From: Roseicyclus sp.
GTDB taxonomy: Bacteria > Pseudomonadota > Alphaproteobacteria > Rhodobacterales > Rhodobacteraceae
NCBI GenBank assembly: GCA_018401055.1
Contig: JAGYLB010000070.1
Coordinates: forward strand, 1-64,000
Direction of reading: 5' to 3'
DNA: 64,000 nt
Part shown: positions 22,013 through 30,714 of the stretch, piece by piece
How positions within the stretch are numbered: the first letter of the stretch is position 1
Layout of the letters: every line of letters starts with the position of its first letter
Made by a program: the position numbers and the translations under genes
The notes under the pieces: generated by a model
What the model saw: the letters and a program-made list of their open reading frames with translations, nothing else
What the model was told of the DNA's origin: nothing
Database searches by the model: none

Positions 22013-22906
22013 ATGGGCAAGGATTTCGACCGCGACAGGCTCGACGCGCTGGTGGCCCTGCTGGCTCCGGCACGGCGCACGCGCGTGGTCGAAGTTGGCG
22101 CGAACCCTATCAACGACAATCCGTATGCCTGGCTGCTGGCGGCGGGCCATTGCGAGGTCTGGGGGTTCGAGCCTGAGCCGCGCGCCTTTGCCCGGCTGAC
22201 CCAGACCGAGACGGAAACCTATCTGCCCTACGCAATCGGGCGGGGCGGGCCCGCGACGCTTCATGTGACCAAGGCCGCCTCGCTCACCTCGTTGTTGCGG
22301 CCGAGTAACCAGACGGCGACGTTCTTCCAGCGCTTCGCAAGCCCCGGCGCGGTGATGGAGGAGATCACGCTCGAGACCCACCGGCTCGATGATCTGGACG
22401 AAGTGCCGCCCTTCGATCTGATGAAGATCGACGTGCAGGGCGGCGAGCTGCAAGTGTTCGAAGGGGCGGCGGGAAAGCTCGCCACCGCACTGGCGGTGAT
22501 CACCGAGGTGGGCTTCGTGCCGCTTTACGAGGATCAGCCGCTGATCGACGACCAGATGCGCGTGCTGCGCGAGCATGGCTTCGACCTGCACAAGTTCACC
22601 TTTCTCAAGGGTTTCTCGCTCAGGGGCGGGCTTGCCACCACGCTGGACAAGACCGCCCATGACAACCAGTTGCTCGATGGCGACGCGGTGTTCCTGCGCA
22701 GTCTGCGCCAGCCCGATCTGATCGACACGGAGGCGCTGAAGCACATGGCGATCTTGTGCGACGCGGTGATCGAAAGCTTCGACGTGGCCGCGCGTTGTCT
22801 CGACCTGCTGATCGCGCGCGAGGCGATCGATCCAAACGCTGCGGCGGCCTATGTCGCGCGCCTGCCACGGCAGGGCAAACCGATGAAACTGGCAGCGCGG
22901 GCCTGA
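22013..22906 (+). CDS. FkbM family methyltransferase
   Basis: A 297-residue protein starting 12 bases after the ybjQ-like gene. It has the SAM-binding start RVVEVGANPINDNPYAWLLA and GFEPEPRAFARL, and the FkbM signature FDLMKIDVQGGELQVFEGAA. The C-terminal 80 residues (ALKHMAILCDAVIESFDVAA) form a helical extension. FkbM enzymes O-methylate sugars, polyketides or lipids. Its presence inside a suf operon is unusual in terms of function; the substrate is unknown. Confidence 0.82.
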   Translation: MGKDFDRDRLDALVALLAPARRTRVVEVGANPINDNPYAWLLAAGHCEVWGFEPEPRAFARLTQTETETYLPYAIGRGGPATLHVTKAASLTSLLRPSNQTATFFQRFASPGAVMEEITLETHRLDDLDEVPPFDLMKIDVQGGELQVFEGAAGKLATALAVITEVGFVPLYEDQPLIDDQMRVLREHGFDLHKFTFLKGFSLRGGLATTLDKTAHDNQLLDGDAVFLRSLRQPDLIDTEALKHMAILCDAVIESFDVAARCLDLLIAREAIDPNAAAAYVARLPRQGKPMKLAARA

Positions 22907-22941
22907 GTGCGCGCCCAAGACTTTACGGAAGGATGTGAGTG

Positions 22942-23697
22942 ATGCTGACCATCAAGAACCTGCATGTGAAACTGGAAGACGAGGACAAGCAGATCCTCAA
23001 GGGCGTCGACCTGACGGTGGAGGCGGGACGCGTCCATGCGATCATGGGGCCGAATGGCTCGGGCAAGTCGACGCTGTCCTACGTCCTGTCGGGCCGCGAC
23101 GGCTATGAGGTGACGGATGGCACGGCCACGCTGGAGGGCGAGGATCTGCTGGGGATGGAGCCCGAGGAACGCGCGGCGGCGGGTCTCTTCCTCGCATTTC
23201 AGTACCCGGTCGAGATCCCCGGCGTCGGCAACATGACCTTCCTGCGCACCGCGATGAATGCGCAGCGCAAGGCGCGCGGCGAGGATGAATTGAGCGCGGG
23301 CGATTTCCTCAAGCTGGTGCGCGACAAGGCAAAGGCGCTCAAGATCGACGCCGAGATGCTCAAGCGCCCGGTCAATGTCGGTTTCTCGGGTGGTGAGAAA
23401 AAACGCAACGAGATCCTGCAGATGGCGATGCTGGAACCCAAGATGTGCATCCTTGACGAGACCGACTCGGGTCTCGATGTGGACGCAATGAAACTGGTGG
23501 CAGATGGTGTGAACGCGCTGCGCGATGCGGGGCGCGGGTTTCTTGTCATCACCCATTACCAGCGCCTGCTCGACCATATCCGGCCCGATGTCGTGCACAT
23601 CATGGCAGATGGCCGCATCGTGAAGACGGGCGGGCCGGAACTGGCGCTCGAGGTGGAACAAAACGGCTATGCCGATATCCTCGCCGAGGTGGCGTGA
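22942..23697 (+). CDS. sufC: Fe-S cluster assembly ATPase SufC
   Basis: A 251-residue ABC-type ATPase that drives the SufBCD scaffold. ATG 22942 is chosen; a GTG one codon upstream is possible. It has Walker A MGPNGSGKSTLSYVLSG, the Q-loop FLAFQYPVEIPGVGN, the signature NVGFSGGEKKRNEILQMAML, Walker B CILDETDSGLDVDAM and the switch His in LVITHYQRLLDHI. All SufC hallmarks are present and the frame is clean. The stop overlaps the sufD start. Confidence 0.97.
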   Translation: MLTIKNLHVKLEDEDKQILKGVDLTVEAGRVHAIMGPNGSGKSTLSYVLSGRDGYEVTDGTATLEGEDLLGMEPEERAAAGLFLAFQYPVEIPGVGNMTFLRTAMNAQRKARGEDELSAGDFLKLVRDKAKALKIDAEMLKRPVNVGFSGGEKKRNEILQMAMLEPKMCILDETDSGLDVDAMKLVADGVNALRDAGRGFLVITHYQRLLDHIRPDVVHIMADGRIVKTGGPELALEVEQNGYADILAEVA

Positions 23698-24998
23698 TGG
23701 CTCTGGCACAACCCAAGCCCGATCTGACCGAGAGCAGGATCGCAGCCCTGGACATACAGCAAGGCGCTGGATGGGCCATGGCCGCGCGGGACAGCGCGCT
23801 GGCACGGTTGCGCGCCATGGGCCTGCCCGGACGACGGGACGAATACTGGAAATTCACCAACCCCGACAGCCTGACGCAAGTCGCGGCCCCGCGCGCCGCC
23901 CTGTTCGAAGCCAAGGACGAGGCGCCGCTGTTCGCCGACGTGGACCGGCTGCGCATCGTCTTTGTCGATGGTGTCTTTGACCCTGACCAATCCGACGAGT
24001 TGAGCCTCGAGGGTGTGGAGATCGAACGTCTGGCCGATGCCATGGCCCGCGACATCCACTGGGCGCGCGAGCTGTACGGTACGCTGGAAACCGCTGGACA
24101 GACCCCGGTCGCCCGGCCTCTGGCGGCGCTGAACACCGCCTTTGCGACCGATGGTCTGGTGATCCGCGCTGTGGGCAAGGTGTCCAAGCCCGTCAGCCTT
24201 GTCTACCTGCACCGCTCCGAGACATCGGATGCGATCTTGCACCATGTCGTGCGGGTCGAGGAGGGGGCGGAACTGACCATCCTCGAAAACGGGCCGGCTG
24301 CAGCGCGCTTCAACAAATGCATGGAGATCAGCGTGGCCGACCGCGGCGCGTTCCACCATGTGCGCGCGCAGGGGCGTGATCACGAACGCCGGGCGGCGAC
24401 CCATATGTTCGCGCGTCTGGGGATGGAAAGTGCCTATAAATCCTTCACCCTCACGGTGAATGGCGTGATGACGCGCAACGAGCATGTGATCGAGCTGACC
24501 GGCGATGACGCCAGCGCACAGGTGGCCGGGGCGGCCATGGGCGACGGCAAGCTGCAGGCCTTTCACCATGACGACACGGTCTTTGTCACCCACGGGGCCG
24601 AGCGCTGCGAAAGCCGTCAGGTGTTCAAGAAGGTGCTGCGGAACGGGGCCGAGGGCGTGTTTCAGGGCAAGATCCTGGTGAAACCCGGCGCGCAAAAGAC
24701 CGATGGCTACCAGATCAGTCAGGCGTTGCTTCTGGATGAGGAAGCGTCGTTTCAGGCCAAGCCCGAGCTGGAGATCTACGCCGACGATGTGAAATGCTCG
24801 CATGGCTCGACCACGGGGGCGATCGACGAGACGGCCTTGTTCTACTTGCGAGCCCGTGGTGTCCCGCGCGAGACGGCGACCGACCTGCTGGTTCTCGCCT
24901 TCATCGACGAGGCGATCCAAGAGATCGAGGACGCCACCTTGCAAGACGACATCCGCACCCGGTTGCAGCTGTGGCTCGGAGCGGCGGAGCGCGGCTGA
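23697..24998 (+). CDS. sufD: Fe-S cluster assembly protein SufD
   Basis: A 433-residue partner of SufB in the SufBCD complex. The ATG overlaps the sufC TGA by one base. The N-terminal helical part reads ARLRAMGLPGRRDEYWKFTN. The beta-helix core has the C-terminal conserved run GRNGAEGVFQGKILV-like segment RNGAEGVFQGKILVKPGAQK and LEIYADDVKCSHGSTTGAID, with ETALFYLRARGVPRETATDL. It is intact and of normal length. Confidence 0.95.
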   Translation: MALAQPKPDLTESRIAALDIQQGAGWAMAARDSALARLRAMGLPGRRDEYWKFTNPDSLTQVAAPRAALFEAKDEAPLFADVDRLRIVFVDGVFDPDQSDELSLEGVEIERLADAMARDIHWARELYGTLETAGQTPVARPLAALNTAFATDGLVIRAVGKVSKPVSLVYLHRSETSDAILHHVVRVEEGAELTILENGPAAARFNKCMEISVADRGAFHHVRAQGRDHERRAATHMFARLGMESAYKSFTLTVNGVMTRNEHVIELTGDDASAQVAGAAMGDGKLQAFHHDDTVFVTHGAERCESRQVFKKVLRNGAEGVFQGKILVKPGAQKTDGYQISQALLLDEEASFQAKPELEIYADDVKCSHGSTTGAIDETALFYLRARGVPRETATDLLVLAFIDEAIQEIEDATLQDDIRTRLQLWLGAAERG

Positions 24999-25002
24999 TC
25001 CC

Positions 25003-25512
25003 ATGGCGGTGACGACCGATATCGTGGCCACATGGCGCCGCCCCGGCGCCGTGATGCGTCGCCTGTTGTCGATGGGCCGGCGCGAGGACCGGGCGCTGGC
25101 GATGTTGATTGCGGCCTGTTTCGTGATCTTCGTCGCGCAATGGCCGCGCCTGAGCCGTGAGGCCTATCTTGCCCCCGAAGGAGCGGCACCGCTTGAGGCG
25201 GTGCTGTCGATCACCTTTTTCGCCATGATGATGATCTGGCCGCTTGCGGCCTATGCGGTGGCGGCTGTCACGCATCTCCTGGCCAAGATCTGGGGCGGGC
25301 GCGGCACATGGTATTCGGCCCGTCTGGCGCTCTTCTGGTCGCTTCTGGCCACATCGCCCGCATGGCTGTTCCATGGCCTTGTCGCGGGCTTCGTCGGGCC
25401 GGGCCCGGCGCAGACCGTCGCAGGGGTGATCTTGCTGGTTGCCTTTCTGGCCATCTGGGGCATGTCGCTTCGCGAGGCGCAACGCGAACCCGAGGCGGAC
25501 ACCGGCCCATGA
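25003..25512 (+). CDS. Yip1-family-like membrane protein, first of a pair
   Basis: A 169-residue protein starting 4 bases after sufD. It has four hydrophobic helices (MLIAACFVIFVAQWP, ITFFAMMMIWPLAAYAVAAV, ALFWSLLATSPAWLFHGLVA, TVAGVILLVAFLAIWGMSL). The layout, with MAVTTDIVATWRRPGAVMRR ahead of the helices, resembles bacterial Yip1-domain proteins. It overlaps the next gene by ATGA. Its role in the suf operon is unknown. Confidence 0.7.
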   Translation: MAVTTDIVATWRRPGAVMRRLLSMGRREDRALAMLIAACFVIFVAQWPRLSREAYLAPEGAAPLEAVLSITFFAMMMIWPLAAYAVAAVTHLLAKIWGGRGTWYSARLALFWSLLATSPAWLFHGLVAGFVGPGPAQTVAGVILLVAFLAIWGMSLREAQREPEADTGP

Positions 25513-26108
25513 CCCGACTTCTCAGCCTCGGACCGCTCCTGCGCATGGCGCGCGACACGGTGTCGAACCCGCGCGAAGGGGCCGAAACGGTCCTGAGTCT
25601 GGGCGTGCCGCGTCAGGCGCTGTGGCTGGCCTTCGCGCTGGTGATCGTGCTGTCTATGCTCTTGGGCGATCTGCTGTACCTGCTGGCAGGGCTGCCGCAG
25701 GGCGGCCCGCTGACCGGGCCGATGGGGTCATCGCCCGTGGTCATGGGCGGTTTGCAGGCGGCGTTTCTTTACATGATGGCCCATGCAATCACGCAGATCG
25801 GGCGGCTGTTCGGCGGCACCGGCCGCTTTGAAGAGGCGCTTTTGCTGATCGTTTGGCTGCAGTTCATCTTTCTGTGCGTGCAGGTGGTGCAACTGGCCGC
25901 CCTCCTTCTCATCCCGCCGGTGGCCGGGCTGATCACCGTTCTGGCGCTGGGTCTGTTCTTGTGGCTGCTGGTCAATTTCATCGCCACGCTGCACGGCTTC
26001 ACGTCGCTGGGGATGGTCTTCGTCATGACCCTGCTGTCGGGTTTTGCGATCCTTGTTACCCTGAGCCTGGTTCTGACCATGCTCGGCATCACCTTCGGGA
26101 CGGTCTGA
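25509..26108 (+). CDS. Yip1 domain-containing membrane protein, second of a pair
   Basis: A 199-residue integral membrane protein with about five helices. The N-terminal RMARDTVSNPREGAETVLSL (Yip1-like NPREG/A motif) precedes WLAFALVIVLSMLLGDLLY and further hydrophobic segments to FGTV. It resembles the preceding gene in architecture and may be a paralogue. sufS starts at the base after its stop. Function unknown; the arrangement suggests co-expression with cluster assembly. Confidence 0.75.
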   Translation: MTRLLSLGPLLRMARDTVSNPREGAETVLSLGVPRQALWLAFALVIVLSMLLGDLLYLLAGLPQGGPLTGPMGSSPVVMGGLQAAFLYMMAHAITQIGRLFGGTGRFEEALLLIVWLQFIFLCVQVVQLAALLLIPPVAGLITVLALGLFLWLLVNFIATLHGFTSLGMVFVMTLLSGFAILVTLSLVLTMLGITFGTV

Positions 26109-27332
26109 ATGAGCTATGACATCGCAGCGATCCGCGCAGACTTCCCGATCCTGTCACGGCAGGTGAACGGCAAGCCATTGGTCTACCTCGACAATGGCGC
26201 AAGCGCGCAGAAGCCGCAGGCGGTGATCGACGCCGTGACGCGCGCCTATGCGCAGGAATATGCCAACGTGCACCGGGGCCTGCATTACCTGTCGACGTTG
26301 GCGACCGAGAAATACGAGGGTGTGCGCGGCACCATCGCGCGCTTTCTGGGCGTGAAGGACGAGAACGAGATCGTTTTCACCAGCGGCGCAACCGAAGGCA
26401 TCAACCTGATCGCCTATGGTTGGGCCATGCCTCGGTTGGGGCCGGGCGACGAGATCGTGCTGACCATCGCCGAGCATCACGCCAATATCGTGCCTTGGCA
26501 TTTCCTGCGCGAACGGCAGGGCGTGGTGCTGAAATGGGTGGAGGTCGACGCCAATGGCGATCTGGACCCGCAGGCAATGATCGACGCCATCGGGCCAAAA
26601 ACGAAACTGGTGGCGATGTCGCATATGTCGAACGTTCTGGGCACGGTCTTTGACGTGAAGCCCGTGATCGATGCGGCCCATGCGAAGGGCGTTCCGGTCC
26701 TGCTCGACGGCTCGCAGGCGGCCGTTCACATGCCGCTAGACCTCGATGCGCTGGGGGCGGATTTCTATGCCATCACCGGCCACAAGCTCTACGGCCCCTC
26801 GGGGTCGGGCGCGATCCACATCAAATCCGCCCGCATGGCCGAGATGCGCCCCTTCATCGGGGGCGGCGACATGATCCGCGAGGTGCACCGCGACCGCGTG
26901 ATCTACAACGACCCGCCGATGAAATTCGAAGCGGGAACGCCGGGCATCGTGCAGCAGATCGGGTTGGGCGTGGCGCTCGACTACATGATGGGCGTGGGGA
27001 TGGCGAATATCGCAGCCCATGAGACGCGGTTGCGCGATTATGCGCGTGCGCGGCTGGATGGGCTGAACTGGCTGAATGTGCAGGGAAACTCAGTCAACAA
27101 GGGGGCGATCTTTTCCTTCACGCTGGAGGGTGCGGCCCATGCGCATGACATCTCGACCGTGCTGGACAAGAAGGGCGTGGCGGTGCGCGCCGGCCAGCAT
27201 TGCGCCGGCCCCCTGATGGAACATCTGGGCGTCACCGCGACCTGTCGGGCGAGTTTCGGGATGTACAACACCGAAGGCGAGGTGGATGTGCTGATCGAGG
27301 CGCTGGAACTGTGCCACGACCTGTTTGCGTGA
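26109..27332 (+). CDS. sufS: Cysteine desulfurase SufS (class II)
   Basis: A 407-residue PLP enzyme supplying sulfur to SufBCD. It begins YDIAAIRADFPILSRQVNGK and has FTSGATEGINLIAYGWA, SHMSNVLGTVFDVKP, the PLP lysine Lys226 in YAITGHKLYGPSGSGAIH and the catalytic Cys365 in AVRAGQHCAGPLMEHLGV. It ends the operon: the next gene is on the other strand, and no sufE, sufU or sufA is nearby, so the sulfur-relay partner must lie elsewhere. The second desulfurase in this operon is iscS. Confidence 0.96.
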   Translation: MSYDIAAIRADFPILSRQVNGKPLVYLDNGASAQKPQAVIDAVTRAYAQEYANVHRGLHYLSTLATEKYEGVRGTIARFLGVKDENEIVFTSGATEGINLIAYGWAMPRLGPGDEIVLTIAEHHANIVPWHFLRERQGVVLKWVEVDANGDLDPQAMIDAIGPKTKLVAMSHMSNVLGTVFDVKPVIDAAHAKGVPVLLDGSQAAVHMPLDLDALGADFYAITGHKLYGPSGSGAIHIKSARMAEMRPFIGGGDMIREVHRDRVIYNDPPMKFEAGTPGIVQQIGLGVALDYMMGVGMANIAAHETRLRDYARARLDGLNWLNVQGNSVNKGAIFSFTLEGAAHAHDISTVLDKKGVAVRAGQHCAGPLMEHLGVTATCRASFGMYNTEGEVDVLIEALELCHDLFA

Positions 27333-27376
27333 CGGCTTTGTGCGCCTTCAGGCGTACCAATAGACCAAAGCGACCC

Positions 27377-28877
27377 TCAATCCGGCCGCCCCATCAACCG
27401 GTCGATCGGCGCGTAATCATCAGTCAGGATCATCCCCCGATCCGCTGCCAGCGCCCGGATGAACCGGTCATCGAGCGCGGCGAAACTCATCAGGTCCGGC
27501 GCAGGGGCGGTGAACTGGCTGACCGGCGTCTCGACCGCTCCCGCGACCACGGCAAAGACCATGCGCGACCCTGGCGCAGGCTGGCCCGCTTGCGTCCAGA
27601 CCTCGACCACCGGAAAGACCTCGCGGAGCGTCATCACGATGGACCCGAGCGAGCCTAGCCGGTCCTCGTAGTCGATGACCGTCATCAAGAACGTCCCCTC
27701 GGGCGTCATGCGGGCCGCTACAAGCTCGAAGAATTCTTGCGTCACCAGATGCACGGGCACCACCACATCGGTGAAAGCATCGCCGATGATGATGTCGAAC
27801 TGCGCCGCGGGCCTGATCAGAAGGGCGCGGCGGGCATCCTCGTGCCAGATTTCGGCGGCGGATGTGTCGAACCAGAACTCCTGTTCTGCCAGTCGCGTCA
27901 CCTCGGGGTCGATCTCGGCCACGGTCATCGGGCCAGCGCCCTGCGCCAGCAGGCTGCGCGGGACGGAGAACGATCCTCCGCCAATCACGTAGGTGCTGAA
28001 ATCCTCGCGGGGGGCGCGCAGGCGTGTCAACGTGTCGAGCATCGCGCCGTGCACGGTGAACTGAACCTCTGGCAGGTCGCGAGCGCTGATCCCGTGGGCC
28101 AGATGGTCGATCACCATCAGATGCACGGGGCTGCTGGGGTCTGCCGACAGATCTTCGACCCGCAGGCAGAAATACTGTGTCTCCTGCTGGCACTGCTGAG
28201 GCGCGGCCAGCGCCAGCCCTGCCATGCCCGCCGCCGCCGCGCCTGCCAGCAAAGCTATGGCGAAGGCGCGCGAGCGTGCGCGAGCCAGAAGAACAAGAGC
28301 CCCGATGCGATGTAGACGAGGGTCACCACCACCAGCGTCAGGGCTGAGCCGAGCCAGGCGATGAACACGATCCCCGCCAGCAGCACGCCCGCGATGGCCC
28401 CCACCGCACCCGAAGCGAACATCGCCCCCAGCGCCGGGCCCGAGCGATCGGGATTGGCGGTGATGGCGATCTGGGCCAGCACCGGGGCGGGCACTCCCGC
28501 GAAGAAGGACGGCAGGAAGAACACCACCATCGTCAGCGCAGTGATCCCCCAGATCGGGCTTGTCACAACGGCCAGCACCGGCCCCGCCACCATCGGCAAG
28601 ATCAGAACTGCCGCCGCCGTGGTCAGAGCCGCTGCGAGCGTTGCCCCCCGGTCCAGGCCAGCGCGCGGTCGGTCGGCAGCGCCGCCAGGCGCCCGCCCCA
28701 CCAGTGCCCCGCGGAAAACCCTGCAAGCACGACAGCGATCACCGCCGTCCACGTATAGAGCGACATGCCCACATGCGGCGCAAGCATCCGGCCCGCGACG
28801 ATTTCCACAACAAGTGAGGCCGCCGATATGCCGCCTTGCAGAACCACGAGGAGCCACAGGGGCGTGGGTCGTGTCAT
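27377..28877 (-). CDS. Membrane-fused spermidine/spermine synthase-like protein, frameshifted in this sequence
   Basis: Three frames join into one protein of about 500 residues. The N-terminus from ATG 28877 has hydrophobic helices (SLVVEIVAGRMLAPHVG, AVIAVVLAGFSAGHWWGGRL). A second frame continues the membrane part (AAVLILPMVAGPVLAVV, TMVVFFLPSFFAGVPAPVLA). The third, from about 28270 to TGA, holds a spermidine-synthase-like Rossmann domain (DFSTYVIGGGSFSVPRSLLA, MTVAEIDPEVTRLAEQEFWF, DIIIGDAFTDVVVPVHL). Such fusions are common in bacteria; many are not true polyamine synthases (family knowledge). A substrate cannot be named. Confidence 0.78.
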
Positions 28878-28940
28878 GTCAGTCCTCCCGGGTCACGCGG
28901 CTGACATGTGACGTCATGCCCGCCTCGATGACAAGAGGGC

Positions 28941-28975
28941 GGCCCTGCCAAGGCGTCGCAGGTCGTGGCAGGGCC
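28941..28975 (-). terminator. 10-bp hairpin downstream of the haem peroxidase gene
   Basis: GGCCCTGCCA and TGGCAGGGCC form a perfect 10-bp stem around 15 bases. It begins 9 bases after the peroxidase stop on the minus strand. No T-run follows, so it may be a weak terminator or an mRNA 3'-end stabiliser. Confidence 0.5.
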
Positions 28976-28983
28976 GATGGGTC

Positions 28984-30470
28984 TCAACTGCAGAACAAGG
29001 TTGTGCGCTGCGGCAACCCATCGCGGTGGGTTTCCACGAAGGCCGCCATGTTGGCCAGTGTGGCGAAATCCGGCAGGGGCTGGAAATCGGCGATATGGAC
29101 GTAGCTGCTTTCGTCGCAGCGCAAAAGCCGCCACAGGACCGAGGCGACGACCGTGCCCCCCACCTTGTCGAGTTTTCCGCCCGCGGCATCGGCTTCCTGC
29201 AGAGCGTAGAACCACAGGGGCGTCTTGGTGATGCCTGCGTCGGCAAGCGTCTGTGGCACCGCCACAGGATCATGGCCCAGAAGCCCGGCGAGACGCTGGC
29301 CATTGGCGATGTGCAGCGCGAACCGGTCGCGCAAGATGTTGCGCAGCGGCAGTTTCTTGGCCTGCGCCAGCGACACTTGCGTGCCGTCGGGCATGGTGAT
29401 GCCATGCCGCACGAAGGGCAGTTCGAAGAGCGATTCCGCAACCGTCGTGCCGACCGGTCGCGCCTTCTGCGCCGAGGGTCCGAAGAACTCGGACATGGCC
29501 ATGTCATGCGCCGGGTCACGCGGTGCGAAGCCGGGCTGATCGAACAGGCGCTGCATCGCCCCGCCCGGCTTGAGCCTGTAGGCATCTTGCGCCGTCGCAT
29601 GGCCGAAGCGATAGACCGCGCCCGAGAATTCGACCGGCATCAGCGCCGCGGCGGGGCCGAAGGGGTCGCTGGACCGGCAGGCCTCGACGATGGCAGGGGT
29701 GACCATCTGTGGCAAGAAATCGGTCATCACGATCCACTGGTAGTGCAGCCGGATGATGCGGCGCACGACCTCGAAATCGCTCATCGGCGGCAGAACCTGC
29801 GCAGTCCAGACGTCCTGGCTCGTGCCCTGCATGGCGCGATCCTTGACGGTCAGACCCAGCGGCGTGCCCGTGATGACCTCGTTCAGCAAGATATTGTGCA
29901 GGCAGATGAATAGGCCCTGGATCTGACTGATGAAGATGTTCTCGTCATTTCGCGGATCACCGATCAGGGCCGTGCCCTTGCAGGTCCGGGGCAGGTCGAG
30001 GGGGCTGGCCGCACGGCCGAAGAGCAAGAAACCCTCGTGTTCGACCGCGTTGGCATCGGTCCAGGTGGTGTAGAGATGCGGGCTGGCCTCAGGTCCGTCG
30101 CCATAGACGCAATCAAGGTCGAGGTTGGGGGTGCGCACATTGCGGATGGTGCGCGGGTCGGCGACCCCGCCGATGGCGGAACTGACGTCGAAGGTGACGT
30201 CGTGATCGACGAACTGCCCGAAGAAGGTCATGCCTTAAGATCGGCTTACCCTTCGACGATGTCGGTGCGCAGCATGCCCGCCACAAGCGCGTCGAAGATC
30301 GCGACCAGATCCGTGTTTGGCCTGCTCCACTGCAGCGGGTTGGCCGGGGCGAGGCGGCCGAAGAACTGCGGCAAGAGCGCCTTGGCTTTGGCGTTGTTGG
30401 TCGCCTCGCCGTCGAGGCACGCCTTGGTGAATCGGTCGAGGCGGCCGAGGCCGTGATGAATTCGTGTCAT
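28984..30470 (-). CDS. Animal-type haem peroxidase family protein, frameshifted in this sequence
   Basis: It starts at ATG 30470 behind GGAG (MTRIHHGLGRLDRFTKACLD). The frame is interrupted near 30233-30248; two one-base expansions there would join VEG to MTFFGQFVDHDVTFD. The distal-His motif GQFVDHD, NIFISQIQGLFICLHNILLN and the proximal-His motif VEFSGAVYRFGHAT are those of the cyclooxygenase/myeloperoxidase-like superfamily. There is no signal peptide. Bacterial members are poorly characterised; oxidation of halides, lipids or phenols is possible. The total length of about 495 residues is normal. Confidence 0.82.
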
Positions 30471-30655
30471 GGGGAAACTCCGATGAAGAATGGGTTATCC
30501 GGAGCCCATGGCTTTCTGGCGGTACGAATAGAGGTGCCAGATGGGCGACCGGGTACGCTGCTTGAAAGTGGGGTGAGGTTAGGATTTCCGATCGCGAGCT
30601 GCGAGTAGGTATTTCCTGACTATGCGACCGATCGCCCGCGAATCGCCGGGTGCGC

Positions 30656-30685
30656 TTGTGGGTCCGAAAGCGGTGCCTGTATGCT
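30656..30685 (+). promoter_or_regulatory. Possible sigma-70-type promoter upstream of the FAD-linked oxidase gene
   Basis: TTGTGG at 30656-30661 and TATGCT at 30680-30685 are separated by 18 bases and lie 30 bases before the ATG at 30715. The fit is moderate. The rest of the 244-base gap between the divergent genes shows nothing I can name. Confidence 0.35.
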
Positions 30686-30714
30686 TCGCCTTGCAGGCTG
30701 GAAAGGGAACGCAG

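Noticed and set aside
27337..27352. Hairpin CGCCT-TC-AGGCG after sufS as a terminator
   Set aside because: The loop is only two bases and no T-run follows on either strand.
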